A DNA stretch of 64,000 nt from CALKAL01 sp051846895. GTDB lineage: Bacteria > Bacillota > Bacilli > Bacillales > Alkalibacillaceae. Both the position numbers and the translations under genes were made by a program. Positions within the stretch are counted from its first letter, which is position 1; the number at the start of each line of letters is the position of its first letter. The DNA lies in contig JBPYCQ010000011.1 of assembly GCA_051846895.1 (NCBI GenBank), positions 33,462 through 97,461 on the forward strand, given 5' to 3'. A model generated the notes under the pieces. It saw only the letters and a program-made list of their open reading frames with translations. It did no database searches and was not told the DNA's origin. Shown here in pieces: positions 55,264 through 64,000 of this stretch.

Positions 55264-55822
55264 TCTGTATTTTTTCTTCTTCACGTTGCAGTCGACTTCC
55301 TTTCACTTTCTTCACCCAGAATCCGCCAAAAATTTGTCTTGGCTCATAGGCAATAATAAATGCCTTTGGATCAATATCTTTAATAACTTCATAAAGCATA
55401 ATTTCATATTTTCTAGGTGTTAATACTTGAATCATCAGTCGGTCGCCTTCCATTCCATAAGCATACCAACTTGTTACCCCAAACCCTTTAGAACGTAATG
55501 TCTCTGTAAATGGAATATTGGGGTCTGAGCTGATGACATTAACCGTAATATATCCAAGGGCTAATTTTTCTTCAATCTTTGTTCCTACAATAACACCTAT
55601 ACCAAAACCAAGTGCATATGCCACTAAATTTTGAATTTCATTTAAATTATCTAAAATAATTCCTAATCCAAGTGTATAGATTGTTATTTCAAATACACCT
55701 ACAGTCGCCGCTATGTACTTACGACCTTTTAATGTAAAAATCATACGAACTGTCAGTAACGAAACATACACTATATTAATCGTTAAAACTATAATGATGA
55801 TGGTCAAACCAGATTCTAACAC
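55256..55822 (-). CDS. yebE: YebE, DUF2179 (UPF0316) membrane protein
   Basis: About 188 residues. Three transmembrane helices at the N-terminus (I-N-I-V-Y-V-S-L-L-T-V-R-M-I-F-T-L-K-G-R) and a C-terminal cytoplasmic DUF2179 domain (G-F-G-V-T-S-W-Y-A-Y-G-M-E-G-D-R). GTG 55822 fits the usual YebE N-terminus; a GTG at 55861 is possible. With yebG, as in B. subtilis. Confidence 0.85.
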   Translation of the reverse strand: MLESGLTIIIIVLTINIVYVSLLTVRMIFTLKGRKYIAATVGVFEITIYTLGLGIILDNLNEIQNLVAYALGFGIGVIVGTKIEEKLALGYITVNVISSDPNIPFTETLRSKGFGVTSWYAYGMEGDRLMIQVLTPRKYEIMLYEVIKDIDPKAFIIAYEPRQIFGGFWVKKVKGSRLQREEEKIQSE

Positions 55823-55920
55823 TTTAACACCCACTTTATAAACCTTATTTTGAGTAATCACTATACAAGATATTCGTGCATATGTCTAATTACAACGATA
55901 TGATTAGGAGATGAAAAGCG

Positions 55921-56352
55921 ATGAACAACTTTAGTCATATGCACCAATGGAAAGATAATATTGATAAATTTTTTGGTGAAACTTTTTGGGGTGAATTCGA
56001 TCAAATTTTGAAACCATTGATTCCACAAGTTAATATTTTGAAAAAAGAATACGAAATTCTCTGTATCATTAACATACCCGGAATAAGTGATTTAAAACAA
56101 ATTGACTGCTCTGTAAGCGGGCGCACATTACAAATTAGTGGTGAAATTAATATTCATACTCCTGGCTTTGAAATGATTCAAGAAGAAATAGCACAAGGGA
56201 GTTTCAACCGAATGATTGAACTCCCTTATCATGTAAGACAAGATAAAATACAAGCCCGCTATAAAAACGGACTTGTATGGATTATGCTTTATAAAGATGT
56301 TGAGGTTGAACGTAACCTTAAACCTATAGATATTCAAGGTGATGATGAATAA
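55921..56352 (+). CDS. Small heat shock protein, Hsp20 family
   Basis: 143 residues. Alpha-crystallin-like domain over residues ~35-125 with the strand pattern and G-L-V-W-I-M-L near the end (usual G-V-L-x-I). ATP-independent holdase. AGGAG precedes the ATG. It is inserted between yebE and pbuG relative to B. subtilis. Array 3 follows directly. Confidence 0.8.
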   Translation: MNNFSHMHQWKDNIDKFFGETFWGEFDQILKPLIPQVNILKKEYEILCIINIPGISDLKQIDCSVSGRTLQISGEINIHTPGFEMIQEEIAQGSFNRMIELPYHVRQDKIQARYKNGLVWIMLYKDVEVERNLKPIDIQGDDE

Positions 56353-56365
56353 CCCTCTCATCTCA

Positions 56366-56530
56366 TATTTTGTTCAAATCTAGTCTGTCATTGTTCAAAC
56401 ACAGGCTGTAATTGTTCAAACTTGAGCCGTAATTGTTCAAACACAGGTCGTAATTGTTCAAACATGCTTTATAATTGTCCAAACTTGGTGCAATTTTGTC
56501 CAATCCTACACCGTAATTGTTCAAAGCACC
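56366..56530 (+). repeat. 21-bp tandem array 3 (8 units)
   Basis: TTGTTCAAA-type cores with G at 56372 and then every 21 bp to 56519: 8 units without indel. Two units read TTGTCC. One extra GTTCAAA at 56535 breaks the period. Located between convergent genes, unlike arrays 1 and 2. Confidence 0.9.
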
Positions 56531-56547
56531 CTGCGTTCAAACCATCT

Positions 56548-57852
56548 CTATGCTAAGAAAATAAAGTAAAATATAAACACAAAGAATAGCAACCACATAA
56601 TCGGGTGAATCTCTTTAAACTTACCTTTAAAAGCCATAGTAATTGGGTAGAAAACAAATCCAATCGCTATTCCTGTTGCAATGCTATAAGTTAACGGCAT
56701 CGCTAATACTACTAAAAAGGCTGGAACTGCAATTTCAAATCGGTCCCATTCAATATGTTTTAAGTTAGCTGCCATCAAAATACCGACGACAATTAATGCA
56801 GGTGCTGTAACTTCAGATGTTACAATTCCTAAAAGTGGTGAGAAAAACAATGCTAGTAAAAAGAGACCAGCTGTTACAACAGAAGCAAAGCCAGTTCGAC
56901 CCCCAGCACTTACACCAGTTGTTGATTCAATATATGAAGTCGTTGTCGATGTACCCAGAATAGCACCTGATACTGTCGCTAATGAGTCAGAGAATAATGC
57001 TTTACCAGCACGTGGTAATTTCCCATCTTTCATTAATCCACCTTGAGTCGCAACAGCAACTAAAGTACCAGCTGTATCAAAGAAGTCAACGAATAAAAAT
57101 GTTAAAATAACTAAAACCATATCTTTAGTAAAAATCTCACCAAAGTGCTCAATCGCTGCACCAAAAGTAGGCGCAATACTTGGTACAGATCCTACAATAT
57201 CACTCACTGCAGTAGGTGGTTGAATCAAACCAACAATCATTCCAGCAACTGCTGTTATAATCATTCCGTAAAATACGCCGCCTTTAAAGCCTCTTACTAA
57301 GAAAATTACCGTTATAACTATACCAAAGACAGTTAAAAGAATTTTTGGGTCAGCAATATTACCTAGTGTAACGATTGTTGCTTGGTCTGGTTCAATGATA
57401 TTAACGTTTTGTAGTCCAACAAAAGCGATAAATAAACCGATACCTGCACCAACAGCAAGCTTTAAATTATTCGGTATCGCATTAATAATTCTTTCACGTA
57501 ATCCACTCAAAGTTAATAAAATAAAGATTAATCCTGACGCAAGTACACCTGCTAAAGCTGTTTCCCAAGCAATACCCATACCTAAGACAACACTATAAGC
57601 AAAGAACGCATTTAAACCCATACCTGGTGCTAAACCAATCGGATATTTCGCAATAAGTCCCATAAATAGTGTACCTACTGCCGCAGCTAGAGCTGTTGCT
57701 ACGAATACAGCATCCGTATCCATTCCAGCGTCACCTAAAACTGATGGGTTAACAAACAAAATGTAGGCCATCGCTAAAAACGTTGTTAAACCAGCGATCG
57801 ACTCTTGACGATAATTCGTGCCATGCTTTTCAAAATCAAAATAATTTTTCAT
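56548..57852 (-). CDS. pbuG: Hypoxanthine/guanine permease PbuG (NCS2)
   Basis: 434 residues, AzgA-type NCS2 permease with 13-14 helices; G-L-A-P-G-M-G-L-N-A-F-F-A-Y near residue 72 and F-F-D-T-A-G-T-L near 248 are the substrate-site motifs. Takes up hypoxanthine and guanine. Preceded by a guanine riboswitch on the same strand. Confidence 0.93.
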   Translation of the reverse strand: MKNYFDFEKHGTNYRQESIAGLTTFLAMAYILFVNPSVLGDAGMDTDAVFVATALAAAVGTLFMGLIAKYPIGLAPGMGLNAFFAYSVVLGMGIAWETALAGVLASGLIFILLTLSGLRERIINAIPNNLKLAVGAGIGLFIAFVGLQNVNIIEPDQATIVTLGNIADPKILLTVFGIVITVIFLVRGFKGGVFYGMIITAVAGMIVGLIQPPTAVSDIVGSVPSIAPTFGAAIEHFGEIFTKDMVLVILTFLFVDFFDTAGTLVAVATQGGLMKDGKLPRAGKALFSDSLATVSGAILGTSTTTSYIESTTGVSAGGRTGFASVVTAGLFLLALFFSPLLGIVTSEVTAPALIVVGILMAANLKHIEWDRFEIAVPAFLVVLAMPLTYSIATGIAIGFVFYPITMAFKGKFKEIHPIMWLLFFVFIFYFIFLA

Positions 57853-57904
57853 TGCTCTTTTCCCCCTTTTTGTTGTAAAAACACCCGCAACGCATTTGTT
57901 GCAA

Positions 57905-58090
57905 AATTAAAAAACTCCTGGATAAATATCCAAGAGTTCATACGAGGAAAATTGCAAAAAGAGTGCATGACCATACCCTACAACCTCAAGTTTATGGTTT
58001 GAACAAATTTTGCAAATCCTCATAGTCAGACCATTTACGGTGGTCCGGTAGAGACTCTTGGGCCGTATTCCCAAAATTATACGAGGTGTT
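57905..58090 (-). promoter_or_regulatory. Guanine riboswitch of pbuG
   Basis: Aptamer at 58018-58087 (minus strand): C-C-T-C P1 strand, GTATAAT, GGGAATA, TTT/TCTACC, ACCGTAAAT and GACTATGAGG. The C in GACTATG (position 74 of the xpt aptamer) pairs with guanine rather than adenine. The terminator hairpin AACTCTTGGATA/TATCCAGGAGTT at 57911-57938 has a T6 tail. Guanine binding should switch pbuG off. Confidence 0.95.
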
Positions 58091-58135
58091 TCTATTTTAT
58101 TTACACTTATACATTACAATGGTTTACATTTTTCG

Positions 58136-60358
58136 TCAAGACATTAATTTATTTACCATACGATTCCATAAGTCATAAACATCCTTAAATTGATTGTTCA
58201 TTTCCTCATCACGATAAATCGCACGTTCATAATAACTGGTTAGTTGGGTCATGTCAGAACTGCCATAAAATTGATCGATATCTTTCGCATATTCTCTTAA
58301 CGTTTGCCCCTCTTTAAACGGTAAACCTTTTTTAGATAAAACTTTTAATAAAAATTGATAAGCGTCTGAGAATGTATTCACATCTCCACTTTGGGCAAGA
58401 CGTTTTCGTTTCCATTTACTTAATAAGACATATCTTTTGCGATAAATATACCATGTTAAGAACGCAAGCAGTCCTACACTTAAGATGATTCCACCAATAT
58501 AATAGAATTTATTAAACTTCCCTACTGCTACAGTTTCATCTTTTTCTTCTTTCTTCTTATCTTGTTCCTTTTGTTTGTCTTGCTCTTCTTTTTCTTTTTG
58601 TGAATTGTAATCGCGGTCTTTCAGCACGTCTTCTAAATCATCGCCCAAAACAAAGGCACTTTGGTTACTAAAGCCTACTGTTGGCTCAAAAGGGACCCAA
58701 CCAACATTCGGAAAATAGACTTCCACCCATGAATGAGCATTACTATTTTTTATTTCGTAAACAGCTTGATTGTTTTCTTCAAACACATCTTGATTATAAA
58801 CACGATCCCCACCTGTAAAGCCTTTCACCCATCTAGCAGGAATCCCAACTGACCGCAATAGCACGACCATTGAAGTCGAATAGTTGTCACAATAACCTTG
58901 CTTTGTTTCAAACAGAAATTGATCCACGTAATCTTCATCATCGTCCGGCAAGGCGACATCAGTAACCTCGTATTTAAAACCATTTCTTCTAAAGTATTGT
59001 TCAATCGCTTTCGCTTGATCATAACGATTCGTCTCACCATCGATAATTTCTTCCGCTAACTCAACGACTCTTTCGGGTAACGTATCTGGCAATTGTAAAT
59101 ACTGTTCGATTTCGGGCTCTACTTCATTAGTAATTTCCCTCATTCTATTTGTTGGGAAAAATGGTCTTGCCACTTTTGAATCATAAAAAACATCAGAATA
59201 TGCAAGAAGTGACGCTTGATCCCCATCCTCAGTCACTGTTAAAACTTCTCCAGTTATCGGATTATATTCAATGTTAAAATCATTGATTGGTACAAAACCT
59301 TCTGTACCATACATGTAAGGGATTTTGTCTAACTTGCCAGGATCAACAAAGTTAATACTTCCTGTTCCTTCTTTTCTTTCAACAACTTCACCATACTCCA
59401 TTAAATCAGGCGTACTGCCATCAGGGCTTAAAACTGTCTCCCCCTCATTCGAACGAATCCATCCTTTACCTGTATACACATCCTTCGTCTCAACTTTCCA
59501 ATATTGAGATGTTGGAGCTGTTGCAAAAAAGACCGTTGATTCATCCCATGAAAAGCCACCACCGAGACGTTCATCATTTGAGTCATACCCAATTCGCTGT
59601 GGCCCAGAGTAACCTACACCCCCCTGTCCTTGCCCTCCTGCTGCAGCTTTTAGAAAAGGAACAGGATCTGGCCAAATAGGATCATATTTAGGTGCTGCAT
59701 ATCCTATTACAGTACTGAACATAACGACAACTAATAAAGGAGATACCCACTTCACCAAACGTTGGAATGATGGGAGCTTTAATTCTTCCTTTTCCAAAAT
59801 ACGATGAAAATGTGCTGAAGCTAATAAAATAACACCAATAATAAACGCCCGAATAATCGCATGTTTCGCATCAAACAACGTAAACGTATCTAAAACGGTT
59901 AAATAAATGAATGTAATTAATATAAACGATAATGGTTTCTTTCTCACAACAAACCAATAATAAAGTAAATAGCTCATCATCCATAACAACACTAAAAATA
60001 AAAAGGTTCTAAAAAGCGGGGTTAAATCAAACCATTGTTGAGATAAAACAGCAGAAAAATTTATTTGAATGTCACTAAACAACTTTGCAAACCAAGATTT
60101 TGTCAGAAAAGAATCTACAATGAACAATTGATCAATAACAAATAACATACCTAATAATTTTAACGGTGAACTGACCCAACCCGGTAAGAACGATGCCGTT
60201 AAAATGAAACATAGCAGAATATAAATAATAAAAGCTTTAGATTCCCCTGTATCTGTTACTTGCTCTAATGGTAAGATCCATTCAATTAATAACAGCATAC
60301 TGCCAAAATATAAAACAATTGGTATGATTGACTGGATTTCTTTTTTCATTAAACGCAT
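58136..60358 (-). CDS. yebA: YebA, transglutaminase-like membrane protein (DUF3488/DUF4129)
   Basis: 740 residues. Five to six N-terminal helices, an external transglutaminase-like domain (residues ~300-560: K-Q-G-Y-C-D-N-Y-S and N-A-H-S-W-V-E-V-Y-F-P and D...E-P-T catalytic Cys-His-Asp region), one more helix near 610 and a cytoplasmic DUF4129 tail. Start shares one base with the yeaD stop (TAATG). Confidence 0.9.
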   Translation of the reverse strand: MRLMKKEIQSIIPIVLYFGSMLLLIEWILPLEQVTDTGESKAFIIYILLCFILTASFLPGWVSSPLKLLGMLFVIDQLFIVDSFLTKSWFAKLFSDIQINFSAVLSQQWFDLTPLFRTFLFLVLLWMMSYLLYYWFVVRKKPLSFILITFIYLTVLDTFTLFDAKHAIIRAFIIGVILLASAHFHRILEKEELKLPSFQRLVKWVSPLLVVVMFSTVIGYAAPKYDPIWPDPVPFLKAAAGGQGQGGVGYSGPQRIGYDSNDERLGGGFSWDESTVFFATAPTSQYWKVETKDVYTGKGWIRSNEGETVLSPDGSTPDLMEYGEVVERKEGTGSINFVDPGKLDKIPYMYGTEGFVPINDFNIEYNPITGEVLTVTEDGDQASLLAYSDVFYDSKVARPFFPTNRMREITNEVEPEIEQYLQLPDTLPERVVELAEEIIDGETNRYDQAKAIEQYFRRNGFKYEVTDVALPDDDEDYVDQFLFETKQGYCDNYSTSMVVLLRSVGIPARWVKGFTGGDRVYNQDVFEENNQAVYEIKNSNAHSWVEVYFPNVGWVPFEPTVGFSNQSAFVLGDDLEDVLKDRDYNSQKEKEEQDKQKEQDKKKEEKDETVAVGKFNKFYYIGGIILSVGLLAFLTWYIYRKRYVLLSKWKRKRLAQSGDVNTFSDAYQFLLKVLSKKGLPFKEGQTLREYAKDIDQFYGSSDMTQLTSYYERAIYRDEEMNNQFKDVYDLWNRMVNKLMS

Positions 60359-61623
60359 TATGCGTTCACCTCAATCTGTTTACCCATTAACTGTTCTTCA
60401 AATAGCCATGTAACAGCGATACCTTCATGATTCAATTGATCAACATAATTTCGTTCACTCATTGATATTTGATATTTACTTCTTATAAAAATAACACTAA
60501 CTTTAATATCTTGATGATTTAATTGATGCAATGTTTTTGATATATCTTTACCGAGGCTATGAGTGATAATAACTAAATTACGGTCCTTTGAAAGTGACAA
60601 TCCTTCTTTCAATAACATCGTTGAAAAAGAGCCTTCTTCAGCTAATTTAATTTCTGATAAAAAGCGAATTAATTGATCAATTTGCCGATTTCCATTTCCT
60701 AAAGCCACTTCTTCACGATAACTTCCAAGCGTAACTAATCCAACACGTCCATGATCTTTCACAGATACTTTAGCCATTGACAAAGCAATTTCAACACCCG
60801 CTTCAAAAGCTAACCAATCCGTTTCTCTATGTTGAACACTATTTAATACAATCGTTAAATCCTTATGTTTTTCTTGTTCAAATTCTTTCGTAATCAGTTT
60901 CTGCTTTCGCGCTGTCGCCTTCCAGTCAACCCACGATACACGGTCACCTGGAGCATATTCCCTAACACTTGAGACAACATTCGTTTTATTCGCACGAACA
61001 GAGTATGATGTTTGTTCACCTTCTTCAAAGAAAGAAATTTCATTATTCACTTTTAATGAAAGCTCTCTAGGCTGAACTAATAATTCTGTAGCTACATGAA
61101 AAGTTTTTTCCTTTTTAATTAAACCTAAAAAGTCACCTGTTATAATTTTTACCTCATTTAATAAATGACGACCTCTTGGAATCGAATCAATCTCATAAGT
61201 AAAAACTAACTTTCTTTTAAAAAGCGGGAATAAAATCGTCTTATTTGAACCCCGGTTTTTTAACGTATTAGGGTTTTGCAAAAATTTATATTTAAATTGA
61301 CGCGTATCATTCCAACTAATTGTCTCTGGAAGGTCCTCTTTAACGACCATAAACAAAATTGGGAACGGTATTCTTCGATCAATGTGTAAATCCACTTTTA
61401 AAGTTTGGCCTGATTGTAAAATCCTTCGAGAAACAAATCTATCAATCTGCACTAGATTTAGCGGGTAAAAAATCATTAACATGGAATAAGCGATAATTGG
61501 TGAAAAACTAAAAAATAGAAACCAACTAACAAATCCACCTTGAAACATCGCATAAGAAAATAACACCGCAAACAAGATAAAAACTAAAATAAAGCGAAAA
61601 ATCGTTGATAATGGCTTAATCAT
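60358..61623 (-). CDS. yeaD: YeaD, DUF58 protein
   Basis: About 421 residues. Two N-terminal helices, then the DUF58 domain with D-R-V-S-W-V-D-W-K-A-T-A-R near residue 205 and a vWA-like region. GGAG precedes ATG 61623. Middle gene of the MoxR-DUF58-transglutaminase operon found across bacteria. Confidence 0.9.
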   Translation of the reverse strand: MIKPLSTIFRFILVFILFAVLFSYAMFQGGFVSWFLFFSFSPIIAYSMLMIFYPLNLVQIDRFVSRRILQSGQTLKVDLHIDRRIPFPILFMVVKEDLPETISWNDTRQFKYKFLQNPNTLKNRGSNKTILFPLFKRKLVFTYEIDSIPRGRHLLNEVKIITGDFLGLIKKEKTFHVATELLVQPRELSLKVNNEISFFEEGEQTSYSVRANKTNVVSSVREYAPGDRVSWVDWKATARKQKLITKEFEQEKHKDLTIVLNSVQHRETDWLAFEAGVEIALSMAKVSVKDHGRVGLVTLGSYREEVALGNGNRQIDQLIRFLSEIKLAEEGSFSTMLLKEGLSLSKDRNLVIITHSLGKDISKTLHQLNHQDIKVSVIFIRSKYQISMSERNYVDQLNHEGIAVTWLFEEQLMGKQIEVNA

Positions 61624-61624
61624 A

Positions 61625-62581
61625 TTAACTCCGTTCAATTGGGATCATCGTTTTTCTAACTAGATCAGTTAATATGGAATTTGCGGTTTTACCTTCAAAC
61701 TTAGCTTCTGAAGATAACATCACTCTATGAGATAACACGTGCGGCGTTAAAAATTTAATATCATCAGGAATGACATAATCACGCCCTTCAATATAAGCAT
61801 AAGCTTTAGCTGCTTTCATTAAGGCAATGGATGCACGAGGACTCGCACCTAAATCAAATAGTGGGTGATTTCTCGTATTGTTAACGATTTTCACAATATA
61901 CGTTTTTACAGCATGACTAACATGAACTTGTTTAACTTCCTCTTGTAATTGAACTAATTCCTTTTGATCCATGACCGCTTCTAAACTTTCAATCGGATGG
62001 ACTGATGACGTTTTATCAAGCATCATAATTTCATCCTGCTCAGATGGATATCCGAGGTGAAGCTTTAATAAAAAGCGGTCCAATTGTGCCTCTGGTAATG
62101 GATATGTCCCTTCATACTCAATTGGGTTTTGTGTCGCCATCACGAAAAATGGTCGTTTTAACTTCATCGTCTGACCGTCAACCGTAATATTTTTTTCTTC
62201 CATACTTTCAAGTAATGCAGATTGCGTTTTTGGCGATGTACGGTTAATTTCATCAGCTAGGACGATATTACCCATAATCGGGCCTGGACGAAATTCAAAA
62301 GACATTTCTTTCTGATTATATACAGAAACACCAGTTACATCTGATGGGAGTAAATCTGGTGTAAATTGAATTCTTCTAAAGTCTAAATTCAGTGATTTAG
62401 CTAATGCACGGACGAGCATAGTTTTTCCAACACCAGGTACGTCTTCAAGTAATACATGACCTTCAGCCAATAATGCTATAAGGCACAGTTCAATTGCATC
62501 ACGTTTACCGACGATTACTTCTTCCATGTTATTTATTAATTGATTAATCTTTGTATGCTCAGACATTAATTGTTGGGTCAT
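61625..62581 (-). CDS. yeaC: YeaC, MoxR-type AAA ATPase
   Basis: About 318 residues. Walker A G-V-G-K-T-M near residue 53, Walker B I-V-L-A-D-E-I-N-R, sensor T-Q-N-P-I-E-Y-E-G-T-Y-P-L-P-E-A-Q-L-D-R-F. Start ATG 62581 has GGAGG at a rather long 12-nt spacing. Chaperone-like ATPase partner of DUF58 proteins. The IS30 element lies 76 bp upstream. Confidence 0.92.
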   Translation of the reverse strand: MTQQLMSEHTKINQLINNMEEVIVGKRDAIELCLIALLAEGHVLLEDVPGVGKTMLVRALAKSLNLDFRRIQFTPDLLPSDVTGVSVYNQKEMSFEFRPGPIMGNIVLADEINRTSPKTQSALLESMEEKNITVDGQTMKLKRPFFVMATQNPIEYEGTYPLPEAQLDRFLLKLHLGYPSEQDEIMMLDKTSSVHPIESLEAVMDQKELVQLQEEVKQVHVSHAVKTYIVKIVNNTRNHPLFDLGASPRASIALMKAAKAYAYIEGRDYVIPDDIKFLTPHVLSHRVMLSSEAKFEGKTANSILTDLVRKTMIPIERS

Positions 62582-62629
62582 TTTTTCACTTTCCCTCCTG
62601 AACGTAAATAAGAATCTACTATCTATCAT

Positions 62630-62659
62630 ACTATAAAAGTTGCTGGATTGTATAATCAA
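62630..62659 (-). promoter_or_regulatory. yeaC operon promoter at the IS junction
   Basis: Minus strand TTGATT (62654-62659), 18-bp spacer, TATAGT (62630-62635). The first two bases of the -35 box lie in the matching terminal repeat of the IS30 element, so the box may be partly supplied by the element. Confidence 0.55.
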
Positions 62660-62755
62660 GTTAGCCACTAGCTAACTCTTTTACAAAAAAGTAAAAAGGT
62701 CATGTGAATTCTGCTATATTGAAAGTACCACCAATCGATATAGGAGTGAATTCAC

Positions 62756-63832
62756 ATGACCCAAGTAAAAGATAACATAAACTCACGTAAAGGAAAACAC
62801 TTAACCTACGAAGAACGTGTAAAGATTGAAGGTTATAAAGAACTAGGATACTCAAATCGTAAGATTGCACTCATATTAGGTCGAGCAGCACAAACGATTA
62901 ATAATGCGGTTAACCGTGGAACAGTGCGTACGATTAAGCAACGACAAGTTCATAACGACAAAGTATATGAATACGATCAATATAGCTATTCCGCTGATTC
63001 TGATTATCAAATTTATCTTCGGAACCGACAACACTGTGGACGAAGTCCAAAATGGTTACTGGATGATTCATTTACAAGCTGGGCAGACGAGAAGATGTTA
63101 CATGAGGGTTGGTCACCAGATATGGTTGTGGGACGAGCGGTGAAAGAAAAACTCTTCCCGTCTGATCTTATCCCTTGTACATCAACGCTTTATCATTGGA
63201 TTGATCGCGGTATCATGAAAACAAAAAACATTGATTTGCTTGAAAAGGTTTCTCGTAAACCAAGAAATGATTCCCCAACTTATCGAGAAAATCGCCGAGT
63301 ACTCGGCCCGTCGATTAAAGACCGTCCAGAGAAAGTAGATACAAGAGAACAGTTTGGACATTGGGAAATCGACACATTAATTGGTACAAAAACAAAAGAT
63401 GACCCTGTATTATTAACGCTCGTAGAGCGAAAGACACGCTTCGAAATCATATTCAAGATTGATCAGAAGTCTCAAGATTATGTTGATCAAGCCATGAAGC
63501 AGCTTTGTGAAAGAATAGGTAATCAAGCGAGCAGCTTGTTCAAATCAATCACGTCAGACAATGGTTCTGAATTCGCCGGCATTTATGAAGCACTTACAGA
63601 TATAACAGATGTTTACTTTGCTCGTCCCTATGCATCATATGAGCGTGGAACGAAAGAAAACCAACACAAGTTAATCCGTAGATTCATTCCCAAAGGGAAA
63701 CGCCTAGCTGATATATCAGCTAACACAATCAACCGAATCCAGCAATGGATTAATAACATACCACGTAAAATATTAAGTTATCGTACAGCAAAGGAAGCCT
63801 TTTTGAAAGACCTACAATTACTGGCAGGCTGA
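62756..63832 (+). CDS. IS30-family transposase
   Basis: 358 residues. N-terminal helix-turn-helix (L-T-Y-E-E-R-V-K-I-E-G-Y-K-E-L-G-Y-S-N-R-K-I-A) and DDE core: D in G-H-W-E-I-D-T-L-I-G, D in T-S-D-N-G-S-E-F and E in R-G-T-K-E-N, the family's usual W-E-x-D and D-N-G-x-E-F strings. Intact. AGGAGTG precedes the ATG. Confidence 0.94.
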   Translation: MTQVKDNINSRKGKHLTYEERVKIEGYKELGYSNRKIALILGRAAQTINNAVNRGTVRTIKQRQVHNDKVYEYDQYSYSADSDYQIYLRNRQHCGRSPKWLLDDSFTSWADEKMLHEGWSPDMVVGRAVKEKLFPSDLIPCTSTLYHWIDRGIMKTKNIDLLEKVSRKPRNDSPTYRENRRVLGPSIKDRPEKVDTREQFGHWEIDTLIGTKTKDDPVLLTLVERKTRFEIIFKIDQKSQDYVDQAMKQLCERIGNQASSLFKSITSDNGSEFAGIYEALTDITDVYFARPYASYERGTKENQHKLIRRFIPKGKRLADISANTINRIQQWINNIPRKILSYRTAKEAFLKDLQLLAG

Positions 63833-63845
63833 ATCCGCGCCATGA

Positions 63846-63891
63846 AATGTTTATTAGTAGGAGGGGCTAGCCCCTCCTACTAATAAACATT
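63846..63891. repeat. 46-bp perfect palindrome inside the IS
   Basis: Perfect two-fold symmetry with no loop; centre between 63868 and 63869 at GGGGCT/AGCCCC. It lies 13 bp past the transposase stop. No T-run, so it is not a standard terminator. Confidence 0.9.
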
Positions 63892-64000
63892 AACAAATAC
63901 AACACCAAGGAGATAGGGCTATTAAAAGACCAAAAGTTTTGAGTGTAAATATAGCAAAATCACAAAAACCTAAGTGGCTAACTTAAACTTGAAATTCAGA

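Larger units (their letters stand above)
62658..63984 (+). mobile_element. IS30-family insertion sequence
   Basis: 1327 bp bounded by a perfect 12-bp inverted repeat: AAGTTAGCCACT at 62658-62669 and AGTGGCTAACTT at 63973-63984. One intact transposase gene within. No clean target duplication is visible (ATC on the left, AAA on the right). A 46-bp palindrome lies after the transposase. Confidence 0.85.

Noticed and set aside
57990..58010. TTTGAACAA inside the pbuG riboswitch as a further array unit
   Set aside because: Single copy, opposite orientation, no 21-bp partners; it is part of the expression platform.
62651..63991. Target-site duplication of the IS30 element
   Set aside because: Flanks tried at three possible boundaries do not match, so none is claimed.

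Overview
The window comes from a low-GC Gram-positive bacterium of the family Bacillaceae. Evidence: strong AGGAGG-type ribosome binding sites with frequent GTG and TTG starts, a glyS T-box, a guanine riboswitch, a perfect PerR box, and gene order that can be laid directly on Bacillus subtilis. Reading the minus strand from right to left, the B. subtilis order yeaC-yeaD-yebA-pbuG-yebE-yebG-yerA-yerB-yerC-pcrB-pcrA-ligA-yerH(camS)-gatC-gatA-gatB-dgkB-rlmCD is kept, with insertions. guaA and the whole purE-purD operon are missing from the two places where B. subtilis has them. No rRNA or tRNA genes were seen.

Layout. 0-8 kb: nucleoside hydrolase, Nudix hydrolase, a cupin and a Tyr/Pro-rich small protein, a 25-unit 21-bp tandem array, a stress-type SDR, an LprI-like lipoprotein, an ECF sigma/anti-sigma pair and an ABC-2 exporter. 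8-16 kb: an orphan pdxS with divergent pdxR (no pdxT), a serine-resolvase-like protein lacking its catalytic residues, a SulP transporter with UspA, a cold shock protein and DUF proteins. 16-21.3 kb is an accessory stretch: MntA/HepT and Phd/RelE toxin-antitoxin pairs, unknown proteins, a relic of an rlmCD 3' end, a PadR-DUF2812 operon with a large operator, and a transposition-ATPase fragment. 21.3-46 kb: rlmCD, a dicarboxylate/amino-acid symporter, dgkB, gatCAB, secreted unknowns, TldD/TldE, PepF, a PP-loop protein, a chemoreceptor, a P5C dehydrogenase and camS-ligA-pcrA-pcrB. 46-51 kb: T-box-controlled glyS, two CrcB fluoride channel subunits and a PerR-box-controlled P1B-4 metal ATPase. 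51-64 kb: yerC-yerB-yerA, yebG/yebE, a small Hsp20, riboswitch-controlled pbuG, the yeaC-yeaD-yebA operon and an IS30-family element inserted at that operon's promoter.

The most unusual structure is a family of intergenic tandem arrays. Three arrays share a TTGTTCAAA-like core on an exact 21-bp period (25, 12 and 8 units). A fourth has a GCGCG core on a 20-bp period (6 units). All run in the same orientation on this strand whatever the neighbouring genes do, and none looks coding. Helical phasing plus fixed orientation makes a chromosome-scale protein-binding or replication-polarised element plausible, but neutral repeat expansion is not excluded.
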